DNA of 62,080 bases from a virus: positions 1 to 62,080 of IMG/VR virus record IMGVR_UViG_3300043568_002015; one strand, 5' to 3'. The notes beneath the pieces were generated by a model. The model did not search any database, was not told where the DNA came from, and worked only from the letters and a program-made list of their open reading frames with translations. Positions 17,801 through 27,600 of this stretch are shown here, piece by piece. A program made the translations under genes and the position numbers. Position 1 is the first letter of the stretch. Every line of letters begins with the position of its first letter.

Positions 17801-20800
17801 CCAGTATTACTTCCCCAGTTACTGGTCAACCGTTGTATCTGTGTAACGGTTGTATTACCATTAAAGCTATAAACATAGACACGGCCATATTGAGCACTGG
17901 TACCAGGAGCACCTACATATAATAAGTTGCCGCGGATATCCAAACTGCTACCAAATCTAGTTATAGTATCAGTTGTACCAATATTAGCTATTTGTGACAG
18001 CACATTACCATTGGTCACGTTGGCCACAAATACTGCCACGTTGCCATTCATTACATTGGGCATACCTGCGGCAGCAAAGTTACCATCACTGCTGATAGCA
18101 GCAACAGAACCATAGCCTGAATCGCTGACGTAAGTGTTGCCTGTCAGATTCATACCTGAAGTAGTTAAGTTAGCTGCTGACCATGGCGTACTCTTGTTGT
18201 ACACAGCCCAGACACCATCACCGTTGTCATCTACCCACAGTTTGTCATTGTCCTTCCAGGTTTTGGCAGGAGTAATATCAGCCAAGTTGGTGGGTGATTT
18301 TAAACGTTGACTTTGCAGTCTCATAATTGGAGCCAGACCAGTGACAGTCTGTGCATTCATTAGCTGATCCAATGTACTGCCAGTCATGATAATATTGATA
18401 CTGACTGCTGAATTGATATTTATTACTTGATAGAATCCATCAAATCTGTCGTCAAAACCTTTTATTACTATTAGATCGCCGTAATATAGATCGTGTGATT
18501 TTTTAGTTGTGACTTCTACAGAATTGTCCACACCGTAGGTCATACTGATGATTGCTGCACCAGTCTCATACACACGATAAACATTCCAATTGCCACCAAA
18601 ATCTTTGGCACACCAAATTTTATACCCAATAGTGACTTGACTCAACTTACTGTTTAATGAACGGTAATTGCCGATGTCGTATATGGTGGCATCGACATCG
18701 TTTTCGTTGACATAACCAGCCGCAAGTATATCGTTTTCGTAGATACTAGTGTCATCCCGATTGAGATAAATTTCTGGAGTATACGACGATGTATTTCTAT
18801 ACAGCAAATCTGGAGTGATGCCAATTATGTTATCGGTGCTGGATCCATTATTGGGCAGCAGCGTAAATGTAGCAGGATCACCAGTAAACGAAGCTTCATC
18901 CAGCTGTAATTCCACATACTGATTGTTTTCAATAGCACCGTATTCTCCAGTGCGTAGAGCCCATTCTTCATACAAATTAATAGTACTGGTTACGCCGTTG
19001 AATCCAGCAGCAGTAAACGCATTGATGGCGTTAATGGTGCCCTTTTCTTTAATGAATCCCTGATAAAATTTAGCCTGTGTGGTTTTGTCGATACCAAAAT
19101 CTGTCATGTATTGACGTGGACTGAATCCAATCATACCTTGACTAAAATCTTCCATGCCCAGTGTGGGTTCAGGATTGTCTATATCAAATACGTTGTTAAA
19201 ACGTTGAGCATTGTAGCTGAAGTTGGGCAGCAGACCGGACTTGACCTGATCCCCAGGTATTTGACGCCAATCATTAATAATGAAATCTGGGGTAGCCACT
19301 AAATCACTCAATGCTGCATAATACAGTCCCTTGAAGGTAACCAGACTGCCTTTATTGTAATCCACTCCAGGCAACCATTCATCAATTATAGGGTTGTTGT
19401 AGATAAATCCTGGGGGATTCATTTCCCCACGCCATCCTCCAGTTTTACTACCCACCAATTTTAGTCGGTATTGTCTATTACCCAATTCAGGTTTGTAGAT
19501 GATGTCGTTGAATACTGTTGTATTATCGAATATCAATACATGCTCGTACTCCACAACGTTCAATGTGGCCAGTGCAATGGTCTGGCCTTGGTTAGCTGTT
19601 ACTGTGAATCGATTGTCTGTTCTGGTCACAGTAAATTGATTTTTACGAATAAATCCAAATCCAGTGTCTAGAATTCTAGCACCATCTGGAGTATTGACAA
19701 TCGCGTCCACTGTGCCACTATCAACAGTCAATGTTAATTTGTTCAGTATGGGGCTAAGAACCAAGATGTTGGTCTCTTTCCAACCCTGTTGGCTCCATAA
19801 CAGGAATTCTCTGATACTTAATTTAAAATCTCGTTGTATTTCGTAATCACGATCAAACTCAGTCATAACCATACCAATGGCACGTAAATAACGCTCATAG
19901 CTGATTAAGAAATCCACAATCTGTTGCTTGTTGGTGAACTCATACCCATATGGTACTGTTAGTTTATACTGTTGAAAATCGTTATAAATCACACCAGTGT
20001 CGGAATTGACTTTAATGCCATAGGCATTATTGTTGGCTAAACTTGGTATAATAGTGAAGTATGGATTATCCTGATCGTATCCGCTGACTGTGTATCCATT
20101 GGCACTTTTCTCTACAATAACTGCACTATAGACTATGGTATTAATGGGCGTAGACTTGTACAATGCCAAATTATAATTTTCAGCTGGTATAACTACACCA
20201 CTGTTGGTGCTGGTGGGACTGCTTTGCTCAGCAATGACTTCCAACAATGTTGGATCGCTGAATCCGGCCATCTTGTAAGCCAACTGAACTTTTACATTAT
20301 TAAAGTATGTGGTTAATTTGGTAACCGGATCAATACCTTGATTTTTTAAATAATCAGCAACCCAATTGATATACCCAGCAGAACGTACCACTGTTAGACC
20401 AGTGGCATCACCATTAATGTCTATTTCTGTGCTAGTGATTCGCCGCAGGGTATCTGATAGTACGTATTGTCCTAAAACGGTATTTTTGTAGTATCTGGTG
20501 ACATTCATCAATGTACCAAAATAATAACCAGGTTGGCTGATGGCAATCGCCTGCTGTAATGCAAAAGGAAAATCGCTACTACGTCTCCAGGCTGTTTCTA
20601 CTGGTCCCTGATCACCAACAGCATAACTAGCGTTGGCGTCGTTGCTGTTAAATCCGCGCACCAGAAATTGATCTGGGCTACGCAATTGTCCGAATTCGTC
20701 CACTGGTATAAAGTTGAGCAATACAGGTCGAGCAAAACGACTGTCTACACCAGCACGTGGACCGGCGTGGATATACCCACGTGACAGTTCTTCCCACAAT

Positions 20801-23800
20801 ACCAGGTTACCACCAGTGTATGGTGCTGGGCCGTATCTTGTTTCCCACCAGTCTGGCTGTTCTGAAAATCCCAACATTTCCCACGGACATTGGTGCGGGC
20901 GATCAGTGTCGAACATGTATTTAAATATGCTGCGCCATGCTCCAGTCAATTGCTCACCGTTGACACTGTCACGGAATCGACGATAGTTCCAGGTGAATGG
21001 GTCACCTGCGTCAAAATAGGTATTGTTAGTAAAATCTACACGATTGCTACCAGCCCATTTAAGGAAGGGCGATGTCAGCAAACGATTGAATTCGCTGTAT
21101 GAATAATTCTGTGTACGGAATTTTCCAGGTATGTAATTGTGCAGATCAAAATCATTGGCTGTATAATCAGCCTTGATGTTATTGTAAATACGTTTTTCAA
21201 ATTCCAATAATAAATCATCACGGAAGTCACCAAACGCTGGCGTGATACTACCATCATGGCCTTGTATCACCATCACTGGTTCACGGTATGTGTTGTCCAG
21301 ATACATACTGGGGCGGAATTTAGGATATAGACCCAACTTAGTGGGAGTTTCTGGAATGTAATTACCGTCAGTATTTTCGTACTCTACTATGGTCAGAGTG
21401 TCGCCAGCATTCAATGGATAGTCAGCTGCAATAGTGAACCCAGCTCTGGTTGTATCAAAAGTGTAATCCAATCCCTTGACCAATTGCACATTGTTAATGT
21501 ACACCAATGTGCCACGATTACTTAGAGCAAAGTCATCAAAAATACTAGTTATCTCATAACCACGTATCTCAGCATTGACTATGGGATATTCGATGACATT
21601 TTTGGTATCTCCGTACGGTACCATGTCGCTGTAATACCATGGAAATGTACGATTTTTTACTTCGTTAATTTTCTTTAGTATAACATCAGTTGTGACCACA
21701 GCGTCAGTCAAGTCTAGCCCCGACATTGTGGCGGATAATTCCAGAAACTTATTCTTGATGTTACTATACTCGTGACGAGCTAAATTCAATCCTTTAAGGA
21801 AGTTTGTGTCGTGATCCACCAGGAATAATTCACTGTATAAAACTGGACTAGCATGTTGAACTATGCTGCCGCCCTGTTGTTTAACCGGAACATCTCTGAT
21901 ATTATTGGATCCCAGCGCATTTCCCACAATACGATTACTATTGCCTACAATCGTAGTAAGATGATTTCGTAATTGCCCCAAGGTTAAATCTGTAAAGTTT
22001 TTATTTTCAGTATTGTAATCTAGATTCTTGGGAACTTCGTAATATCCCAAGCCACTGACAGTATCACTGTATATCAAAATATCATAGTGATCACCCAACG
22101 CTGGTGAGCTGTTGGTTATATCAACAAACTTTCTGACACCAATGGTCAATAAGGAATATTGGCTGACACTAAGTTCTATACTATTTTTGTAAACTCGGAA
22201 ATAAGGCAATTGTCCAGATGCATTGGCTGTTATATCGAAAGGAATACCTGCTGTGGTACCATTGTATACACTCTCGATAATTTGAAATTGCTTGCTGGGC
22301 TCGGAGGTAGTGGTCCAGATATTTCTAGGTGTATACTGGGTAAGACTGATGTTTTTACGCAACAGGTTGCGATTTAATGATGTATTACTGTTATCAGTGT
22401 AACTAAAAACATCAGTGTCAAAATTGTTTACAAATTGAATATCACCAATTTGATTGAAATTTCTATAACTCAGTGGGAATCCCAGAACACTATCGTTATT
22501 GCCATTGCCTAATTTATAGCTGAAAATCTTTGTACCAGTAAAATCACTATCAGGATAGATGGTGGCGTCTGTTATGCTATAGCCATTGGTGTCAATGACG
22601 TCAAATAATGGTGTTTGATTGATGCCTGTTTTGGCTTGCGATTCAATCCAGTCAGCGCCATCGTAATAGAACTCTTTGCCCTGGCTAGTGCCCTGCAATA
22701 CCACTAGATTGTTATACGGCTGAATTTCATAGTCATCAGCCAATACTAAATTAATAATATTAACACCGTTGATCAGCTCAATATTAATGGTATAGATTTT
22801 ATTTGTTATGTTAGGGTCAAAATCATTAGCGAATACCACACGCATGCCATCTTGCAGTGTTACACCATCCAATACGTATGTTGTCTCTAGTTCAATATCT
22901 TCAAATGCGTCGATCGGGTCCAGATATAGAATGTCAATGGGAGCCTTGGCCACACGACCAAAGTTGAATAATTGTATGTCAGCATCAAATTCAATGATGG
23001 GTCTGTTGGCACGTGACGCTTGATCCAAGATCAGCTCAACATTATTGTAAGATGCTGTGGATATTATTACATCTATATGGAACCATCGATTGCTACGACT
23101 CCAGCCGTTTAAGTCCATTGAACCACGATTAATCGTGATGTAATCCTGCGACTCAACTCCATTTACAGCATAATCCTCTGGAGTCAAGAAGTCGGTGATT
23201 GGTAGTAATTTAATGCCTGTACCCACACCATCAACGTAGTATATCTTACTGTCGTAGCTGTTGGGAATGGCACTGGTGTCGAATCGCACTTTTAATCCAT
23301 TGGTAAATTTTACACCATTGGGACTAGTATAATTAGTGCGTCCTAAAATTTCATTGTCGACATTGATGGTGCTGTTGCTAACCGAAACTACGTCCATGGA
23401 TCCAACCATTGTCGCAATGGCTCCGTCCTGGTAATATAACACTGCCGATGGCGCTGTGATATCAGGGACCGGCAAGAATGCTTGTGCATCAGGATCTAAA
23501 TAGTATGTAAATTCACCGCGCTCTACTCCACCCTTGACATACACCTTTTGGTTGTTGGCTACGGCAATATTAGTTTGTAAATCAATGGTGAAATCACCAG
23601 ATCCATTGGCCACCAGATTGATTCTCCACACACCACGGCGATCTTCTACTGGCACTACCAGTGCTGGATCAATGGGAGTATTGATTCCACTTACGTTGCT
23701 GGAAATAGTCCATTGGACGTCGTCGATGTCCTGGTTGGTGAAGATAAATGTCTTGTTTAGCAATTGACTTTTTAAGCCGTCAATTCCTCCCAGGGAATCA

Positions 23801-24624
23801 GTTAAGGTACTTAATAGTTGACCCTGCAACTGTCGGTATCCTAAATTTGTACTGCCATCAACTGTGGCAACCAGACTCATACGTGTGTAATAGTCTTGTG
23901 CAGTGGGTTGTGGCACACGGAAAGTAATGATACCCTGATCAGTTCCGTTGTTTTCCACGCCCACTATTGTGCGTGTTGTAAGGTTATTTTGTCGTGGTCG
24001 ACGACCGCTCGTGCCAGGGTAACTCTGAATCCAGAATGGATATCCAGGTTGGTCTACCACAAATGTATAAATGCCACCATGTGCTAATTTCAGCGTGGGA
24101 TTATCCACAGTACCATAACCATCAATATTGTATGTGCCACTGACTGGATCACGTGTCACTGTAAATTGGCGTTCAGTATCGACGTTGGCGCCATATATAT
24201 CCACTGCGTCTGGTCCGTCGGGCAACCAATAATATTGGTTGAAGTTAACCAATTTATCAAAATCAAATAGACCATCAAAACTATAACTTTCGCTGGCAAA
24301 TAGACGACTATGATCGTCTATCAATCCACCATCGTGTTTAATCTGCTGCAATAGGTCAATGTAGCTACTGAAAAAATTCACATTACCATTGGCATCTTTT
24401 ACTACAACACTGGGCTCAAGTTGGTAATTTCGACGCAGAGCAGAGGGCTCTGGCTGATAATTATCTGAGCTTTTGAATGTGGGAGCATTGGTTCGGCCAA
24501 CATACCCATTGATACGCTGTAGGTTGGGAGGAGTTACCAGCTGATCCAGCGTTGCGTTTAGAAACTTTTGGTTAGTATCTGTACGGAATACGCTGGGTAA
24601 AAAATTAATGGTTTTAATGGCCAT
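11806..24624 (-). CDS. Giant virion structural protein (4272 residues) in the gp7 position, with FG-GAP-like propeller
   Basis: The longest gene of the window, 4272 residues, four times T4 gp7 (1032). It directly follows gp6 on the minus strand, the place held by baseplate wedge gp7 in T4, so a baseplate-anchored role is likely although clear gp7 identity cannot be shown by eye. The N-terminus is MAIKTINFLPSVFRTDTNQK. Residues about 2160-2700 hold repeated integrin-type FG-GAP units (SDSGYGSVAAISSDGNFAAA, FGYSISASSDNTWLFVGAPN, FGSSLASSHDTLLIGAPGDD), implying a beta-propeller. Residues about 3400-3810 contain at least four copies of a module of the form GDYVTQPSTGANGRVY...ITGAF. Similar giant structural proteins exist in T4-like aquatic phages. 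It probably forms a large baseplate periphery or fibre. Confidence 0.8.
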   Translation of the reverse strand: MAIKTINFLPSVFRTDTNQKFLNATLDQLVTPPNLQRINGYVGRTNAPTFKSSDNYQPEPSALRRNYQLEPSVVVKDANGNVNFFSSYIDLLQQIKHDGGLIDDHSRLFASESYSFDGLFDFDKLVNFNQYYWLPDGPDAVDIYGANVDTERQFTVTRDPVSGTYNIDGYGTVDNPTLKLAHGGIYTFVVDQPGYPFWIQSYPGTSGRRPRQNNLTTRTIVGVENNGTDQGIITFRVPQPTAQDYYTRMSLVATVDGSTNLGYRQLQGQLLSTLTDSLGGIDGLKSQLLNKTFIFTNQDIDDVQWTISSNVSGINTPIDPALVVPVEDRRGVWRINLVANGSGDFTIDLQTNIAVANNQKVYVKGGVERGEFTYYLDPDAQAFLPVPDITAPSAVLYYQDGAIATMVGSMDVVSVSNSTINVDNEILGRTNYTSPNGVKFTNGLKVRFDTSAIPNSYDSKIYYVDGVGTGIKLLPITDFLTPEDYAVNGVESQDYITINRGSMDLNGWSRSNRWFHIDVIISTASYNNVELILDQASRANRPIIEFDADIQLFNFGRVAKAPIDILYLDPIDAFEDIELETTYVLDGVTLQDGMRVVFANDFDPNITNKIYTINIELINGVNIINLVLADDYEIQPYNNLVVLQGTSQGKEFYYDGADWIESQAKTGINQTPLFDVIDTNGYSITDATIYPDSDFTGTKIFSYKLGNGNNDSVLGFPLSYRNFNQIGDIQFVNNFDTDVFSYTDNSNTSLNRNLLRKNISLTQYTPRNIWTTTSEPSKQFQIIESVYNGTTAGIPFDITANASGQLPYFRVYKNSIELSVSQYSLLTIGVRKFVDITNSSPALGDHYDILIYSDTVSGLGYYEVPKNLDYNTENKNFTDLTLGQLRNHLTTIVGNSNRIVGNALGSNNIRDVPVKQQGGSIVQHASPVLYSELFLVDHDTNFLKGLNLARHEYSNIKNKFLELSATMSGLDLTDAVVTTDVILKKINEVKNRTFPWYYSDMVPYGDTKNVIEYPIVNAEIRGYEITSIFDDFALSNRGTLVYINNVQLVKGLDYTFDTTRAGFTIAADYPLNAGDTLTIVEYENTDGNYIPETPTKLGLYPKFRPSMYLDNTYREPVMVIQGHDGSITPAFGDFRDDLLLEFEKRIYNNIKADYTANDFDLHNYIPGKFRTQNYSYSEFNRLLTSPFLKWAGSNRVDFTNNTYFDAGDPFTWNYRRFRDSVNGEQLTGAWRSIFKYMFDTDRPHQCPWEMLGFSEQPDWWETRYGPAPYTGGNLVLWEELSRGYIHAGPRAGVDSRFARPVLLNFIPVDEFGQLRSPDQFLVRGFNSNDANASYAVGDQGPVETAWRRSSDFPFALQQAIAISQPGYYFGTLMNVTRYYKNTVLGQYVLSDTLRRITSTEIDINGDATGLTVVRSAGYINWVADYLKNQGIDPVTKLTTYFNNVKVQLAYKMAGFSDPTLLEVIAEQSSPTSTNSGVVIPAENYNLALYKSTPINTIVYSAVIVEKSANGYTVSGYDQDNPYFTIIPSLANNNAYGIKVNSDTGVIYNDFQQYKLTVPYGYEFTNKQQIVDFLISYERYLRAIGMVMTEFDRDYEIQRDFKLSIREFLLWSQQGWKETNILVLSPILNKLTLTVDSGTVDAIVNTPDGARILDTGFGFIRKNQFTVTRTDNRFTVTANQGQTIALATLNVVEYEHVLIFDNTTVFNDIIYKPELGNRQYRLKLVGSKTGGWRGEMNPPGFIYNNPIIDEWLPGVDYNKGSLVTFKGLYYAALSDLVATPDFIINDWRQIPGDQVKSGLLPNFSYNAQRFNNVFDIDNPEPTLGMEDFSQGMIGFSPRQYMTDFGIDKTTQAKFYQGFIKEKGTINAINAFTAAGFNGVTSTINLYEEWALRTGEYGAIENNQYVELQLDEASFTGDPATFTLLPNNGSSTDNIIGITPDLLYRNTSSYTPEIYLNRDDTSIYENDILAAGYVNENDVDATIYDIGNYRSLNSKLSQVTIGYKIWCAKDFGGNWNVYRVYETGAAIISMTYGVDNSVEVTTKKSHDLYYGDLIVIKGFDDRFDGFYQVININSAVSINIIMTGSTLDQLMNAQTVTGLAPIMRLQSQRLKSPTNLADITPAKTWKDNDKLWVDDNGDGVWAVYNKSTPWSAANLTTSGMNLTGNTYVSDSGYGSVAAISSDGNFAAAGMPNVMNGNVAVFVANVTNGNVLSQIANIGTTDTITRFGSSLDIRGNLLYVGAPGTSAQYGRVYVYSFNGNTTVTQIQRLTSNWGSNTGNQFGYSISASSDNTWLFVGAPNSGNVEVFHANANNYYTYANTISVGSYANVAFGSIVKTTSDASQTIISAPYEAINSISAAGAVYVYDRSIETFTANGRTAFFTQQPITSSTVRVGINGVEQTAGFTSNATAINFTTAPMVGMDVTIETNKFQLMEKLAAPSLTSGAGFGGAADISGNDADIYVSSPGYSEPGYHSGLVYRFVNTGERYGEVLATATLPLVKVGDSFRINGRLITFGANSVGSTVGNIQSITANINSANIAGITATVTLYDTITITSNIVSAVDKLVLTPGNNSNVFANLGITVYTNLQTIRHLGQDDINGFGTQLSINPSGNSLIVSGPGSTTYNNLTIDAETTLLDQGATTFLDPIPSAGAVYVYGLVSGALSGGAQDQMTFVQRLQNSILTAYDQFGSSLASSHDTLLIGAPGDDNTVIYADPETGALTRAINAGTYYTYYNFTGNVGWDTISSQTPKVDIDSITRMYLFDTVSNSILTNLDHIDPAKGKLLGQAEQDIDFWTAYDPAVYNSAGATDYVSNDVSVNLDHTWGATQVGKTWWNLDLVRFLDYEQGSLPYRASNWATMFPDSQIQIAEWIVSSELPGQYTGDGTPLYPIDNSAFVSETYVDPATKIIRSRYYYWVINKTSVDTNITARRNSIVTLEDMIRSPQTQGIPYAAVVRNDTISLYNISNYITGNTTVLHMDYDYVKNDNIIHSEYQLIQEGNANSDIPERIVNKLRDSLAGRDQYNRAVPDTTLPIQSNVGIDRGQTIFVDRIAAVKSWVAYVNTVLLTVPVVNDFIIDRLYSSEALPIAEDYDLTVDSYEELGYIDVNGLQSGYVVLVINDETQQGLWSTYTLAISGATAAFTLTTTQSYYTPFYWSKIDWYDSTYEYTVKPTYQVATIADIQTLTLSSGNTVKVLNNGRGQWEVYRYDDTLTESLVGVQSGTIQLNSNLYDGSPESQYEIRIIFDTLQNDIFRERLAGKFNEMFFFLINYILTEQKTVDWIFKTSFVSIVHQLRKLEQFPNYIRDNQTYYESYINEVKPYRTSLREYLLDYQGSDTYTHDVTDFDLPSTYDSELGKYRSPDLTMDKDVTTVSTTAIYKDWYANYGYGIGSIDVVNAGDTQDIPVITLGLWNAATTVNAGDYVTQPSTGANGRVYINSVDTIMTLQEVTGAFTNIIEQLTLSANTNVWVGNVVTQLSTGAYGDVYYTSTGNIVTISNVVGAFDTTAAANTYLYRDSANLAANVTAISIDNAYIFRNGANLQVNVGDINSYTLQSGGYYEVPQVTVTGGGGTGANVIAHLDVLTNTISRFEIIKPGTGFTSQPTININGTGSGALAYAHLVGEYYIDSLPTTDLTISSNVTVYTGNVVFQPNTVSQGTVYADVINGNVISLIDTAGTFNNGNLLYLADSNLATSVTAVNSYTQFIDKSYNKVRTFNSNLKFDRVSYTSSIIDWASNVTIAANANVRYAGAAWQAKANVYSTTTMKLNGNITANVGDYITQANANGNARVVTAITGANVITVGNLTGAYYARGGNIRINGTASNVRPATVNNIFDYSQYTKIGAGDFDNANDRIMAYYAPGEGMPGRDLHKLVYGVEYPGVQVQGVKFNAFSSNITSNILSYHHNNLSLISSNISVFDFTTTEYATGEYLTVSNLDLPVSANLTFKIVNITNDRLQLSEIAGTTFSIAHGSNVALRYYDDNDPINLDSSIQSAYMDSALGTRAEDINIDGGAYYDTFSSHAPEELVPGQTFDHLGIKVYTKLFSNTQIVAYRMVSNTIANSSGTNASLWPQYYKIANTSVLSANLNLTDTSISVANASVFSTPNIAYNTPGVIYINSEKIVYWRNYATESKIAWAANAVISTGSLITHSGNIYLTSGNVYSTTFANIAANVTQVSANTLAQIRRGADKTGTPLVHIAGSTVEDSGVTSLIPSSGSTNGNVHLGTWLNLNPDTAQRSFITDSGDFMTNEADAYITTTYSADFLEGSGLENSDTVQAVFLRGS

Positions 24625-24627
24625 GGT

Positions 24628-27600
24628 TTACCCGTTTAATCCTGCTAAGGTTTGATTTAGTTGTGATGCTGTAATTGCTGAAATAATTTGTACATTGTCC
24701 ACGGTGGCTGCGCTTATGATAATTTCATCAGGGTTGGCGTTGATCTGCATCAATCCACCGAATGCAATATTTGTACTGGCCGGTACTATGATAATACTGG
24801 CAATATTGGGACTCAGAGCATTGTGCAGGTACGTACTCAACTCACTGAAGTAAAAAGGTTCACCAAAATCCCAATTGGCCGTGTCAAAATATGTATTGAT
24901 TGCTGCGACCACACTGGTCTTTACATCGTTATCACTGACGTTAACATTGGGATTTTTAACTATCTTAAAGGTAGCTTGTAATTCCAAGGGTGCTTTGTCA
25001 CCAAACACTGGTTTATATCGACCACTGTTGTAGACTATAGTATCGCTCAATGCTTTGAGATTTTCCAGACTTGTGCTACCAGAGCCATATGTCAGTTTTA
25101 ATGACTCACCATCTGGTATGCTGGGCTCAGATACCGTATTGCTGCTGTCACGAATCCAACTCAGGTAATCTGCGCTGTATTGTTTGGTCAATATATACAG
25201 ATCCATGATGTTATTGGGACTGGGGTCAATGCGTCGATCATTCGGTGCATTGTGTCGATATTGAAAGTATAGACTGCTGCGACCAACACGAGCAATGTAG
25301 GCAGTGGATTCTATTATGGGATTTGCTGCACCGTAATAATCGTAAACATAAAATTTATTTTCAGAGGTTGCATAAAATAATTGTGCATCTGGGTATAAAG
25401 TTTTATTGGCATTGATGGCCGCCTCCGTCGCATAGTCAGCAACCACGGACACATTCTCCAATGGAGTATAGGTAATGAAGTTATTGGTATCAACTACTTC
25501 GTTGAAAAATACATATTTTTTGTTGGGATTAGTAGTTGGATCAACAGTGGTTGCAAACAGGTCAGGATCATCAGGAATACCATCATAGTCACTGTCAGTA
25601 AATGTGACATATACTTTGGTTGTATTTTCGTAGCCATCCTGATCGATCACTGCTTTATTGATGTACCAGGTCTGATCTTGCGCCAATGGGTCTGTGCTAT
25701 CGGGTTGTGAATTGATTTTTAATATTTTAACCTGATCGCGAATGGTCAGTCCAGTGCGACTATCATACACTTTAGTACGTGGGTCAAAATGGAACCGAGT
25801 CTCAGCCAAACTTTCAAATATATATCCCAAGCTACGGTATGAAAAATTATAGCTGGCACCATTATAGACAAAGCTCAATATCCAGCTGGCATCTAAATTA
25901 CTGCTGGCGGTATTTCCTTGATTGTCCAGACTAAAATCGCTAGTTGCATCTAGATCAGCTGGTAATATAATTTTCCATGTTTGCGTGACAATATCGTAGC
26001 GTAATCCAAAATTTTTGTAGCTTTGAATCAATTGTACCATCGTGTCTTTTAGTACCACATCAGTTAGTGTATTCTTAAAAACTGGTATGATTTCTGATAT
26101 TATTGCACCCAGTGGCAGATCGTGGCTCAATCTCACCATGTTGCCAGCAGCGGCTGATACTATGGTGGCAAATATGTATTCACGATCACCGGCATAAGTC
26201 ACTGTGCCGGTTTTAATAATATTTTGTGCATTGAAATATTTGCCGGTGCCTGCGCTGAATTTAATCAGGCTGCCTGGAACAACATATTTCAAATTATTTG
26301 CAGTCAATCTCCCTATATCCTGCACTGAGTTACCTACATTGACAAAATATCCAGTGCTGGTGCCAGTGGCAGTGACTCTGGGGCTCCAACTGATATTACT
26401 GACTGTCAATGGAGTGTCACGGAAGTTGGCATAGTAAAAATGTTGAATTTCCGTGCTGGCCAATACCGGAGTAATGACGTTATAGATTACGTTATATACA
26501 TCATTTAGGGTATTAAAAGTAAAATTCAGACTTTTGTTCATTTGCTCACGATACAACCAGCCATCAGCACCAAACACATTGGTACTGCTGTACTTTCCAG
26601 TACTATCCAATACGTCTAGATAACGGCTGGTCCCGCTGCTGCTACGGTTGACTGCTTTTACCTTTAGTATGCTATTGAAATTGGTATAGGGCAGCAGGTT
26701 ATAATCTTCACCAGTAATCATACGGTTTTGCGTATAGTACTGCTGCGGTGCTTTGACACGGATATCATCACTAACTTCACGAATATCTGCATTGGCTACA
26801 GTGTATTGCAAGCTGGCTCGTATAGTCAAAGTCTCAATGCGATTGTTACGGCTGACATAGTTTAGTGGTATAATTACTCCCTGCATTTCATCAGGAGTGA
26901 TTTTATAACGCTGTCCGTTACTCACACGATAATACAGACGGAAGGAACCCTGTGGTTTATTACTGAAACTGCCGTCACCAAACACCAGATCAATCTGGTC
27001 GTTTGTGCGTGTATTAACCTGGTACAAGTTACGATCAGTGGATTTATTGTAGATTACATTGACGCCCGCCACTGCTGGTACCTGAGTCCATAATGTTGCT
27101 ACGCCAGACGGACTTACTTCATATAACCATGTATCAGTATTATTGATGTTGTCCACTGTGGTGCTGACCACACGGTTGGGCAAGCTCTGTGTGAGATTAA
27201 AATCAATGAAGCCCAGGCTGCCTTGTTTAAAATATACAAAGTAACCAGTGTTGTTGCTGGCATTGCCCAGGTTGTCGCTGCGATAGAGAATGTTAAATTT
27301 ACCCGAAGCATTGGGCTCACGCTCATAGATGTAATTCTCATCCATGGTGGTGGCACTCACTGCCTCAAATTCCACTGTATTGCCTTCCACCACAGCATTA
27401 AATTTATAGGTTGGAATAACACCAGAAATTAAATTAATGCTGTATTCATCAGTCTGAATGCCGTTGATAACCTGCGAGTTTGCTGGATTACCCACGACTT
27501 GATTATTGACCATGGCTGCATTCAATATAGCCGTAAACTGTTCACGCCAGTCCATGTTGGTGGTATCGTTCCAGTTGATCAATAAATTACTGAGATTTAA

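Noticed and set aside
11806-24624. Many plus-strand open frames of 60-240 codons across the giant and fibre genes
   Set aside because: They are antisense shadows of a long continuous gene, have no ribosome sites, and show Cys/Ile/Val-rich compositions that reflect the complementary strand.
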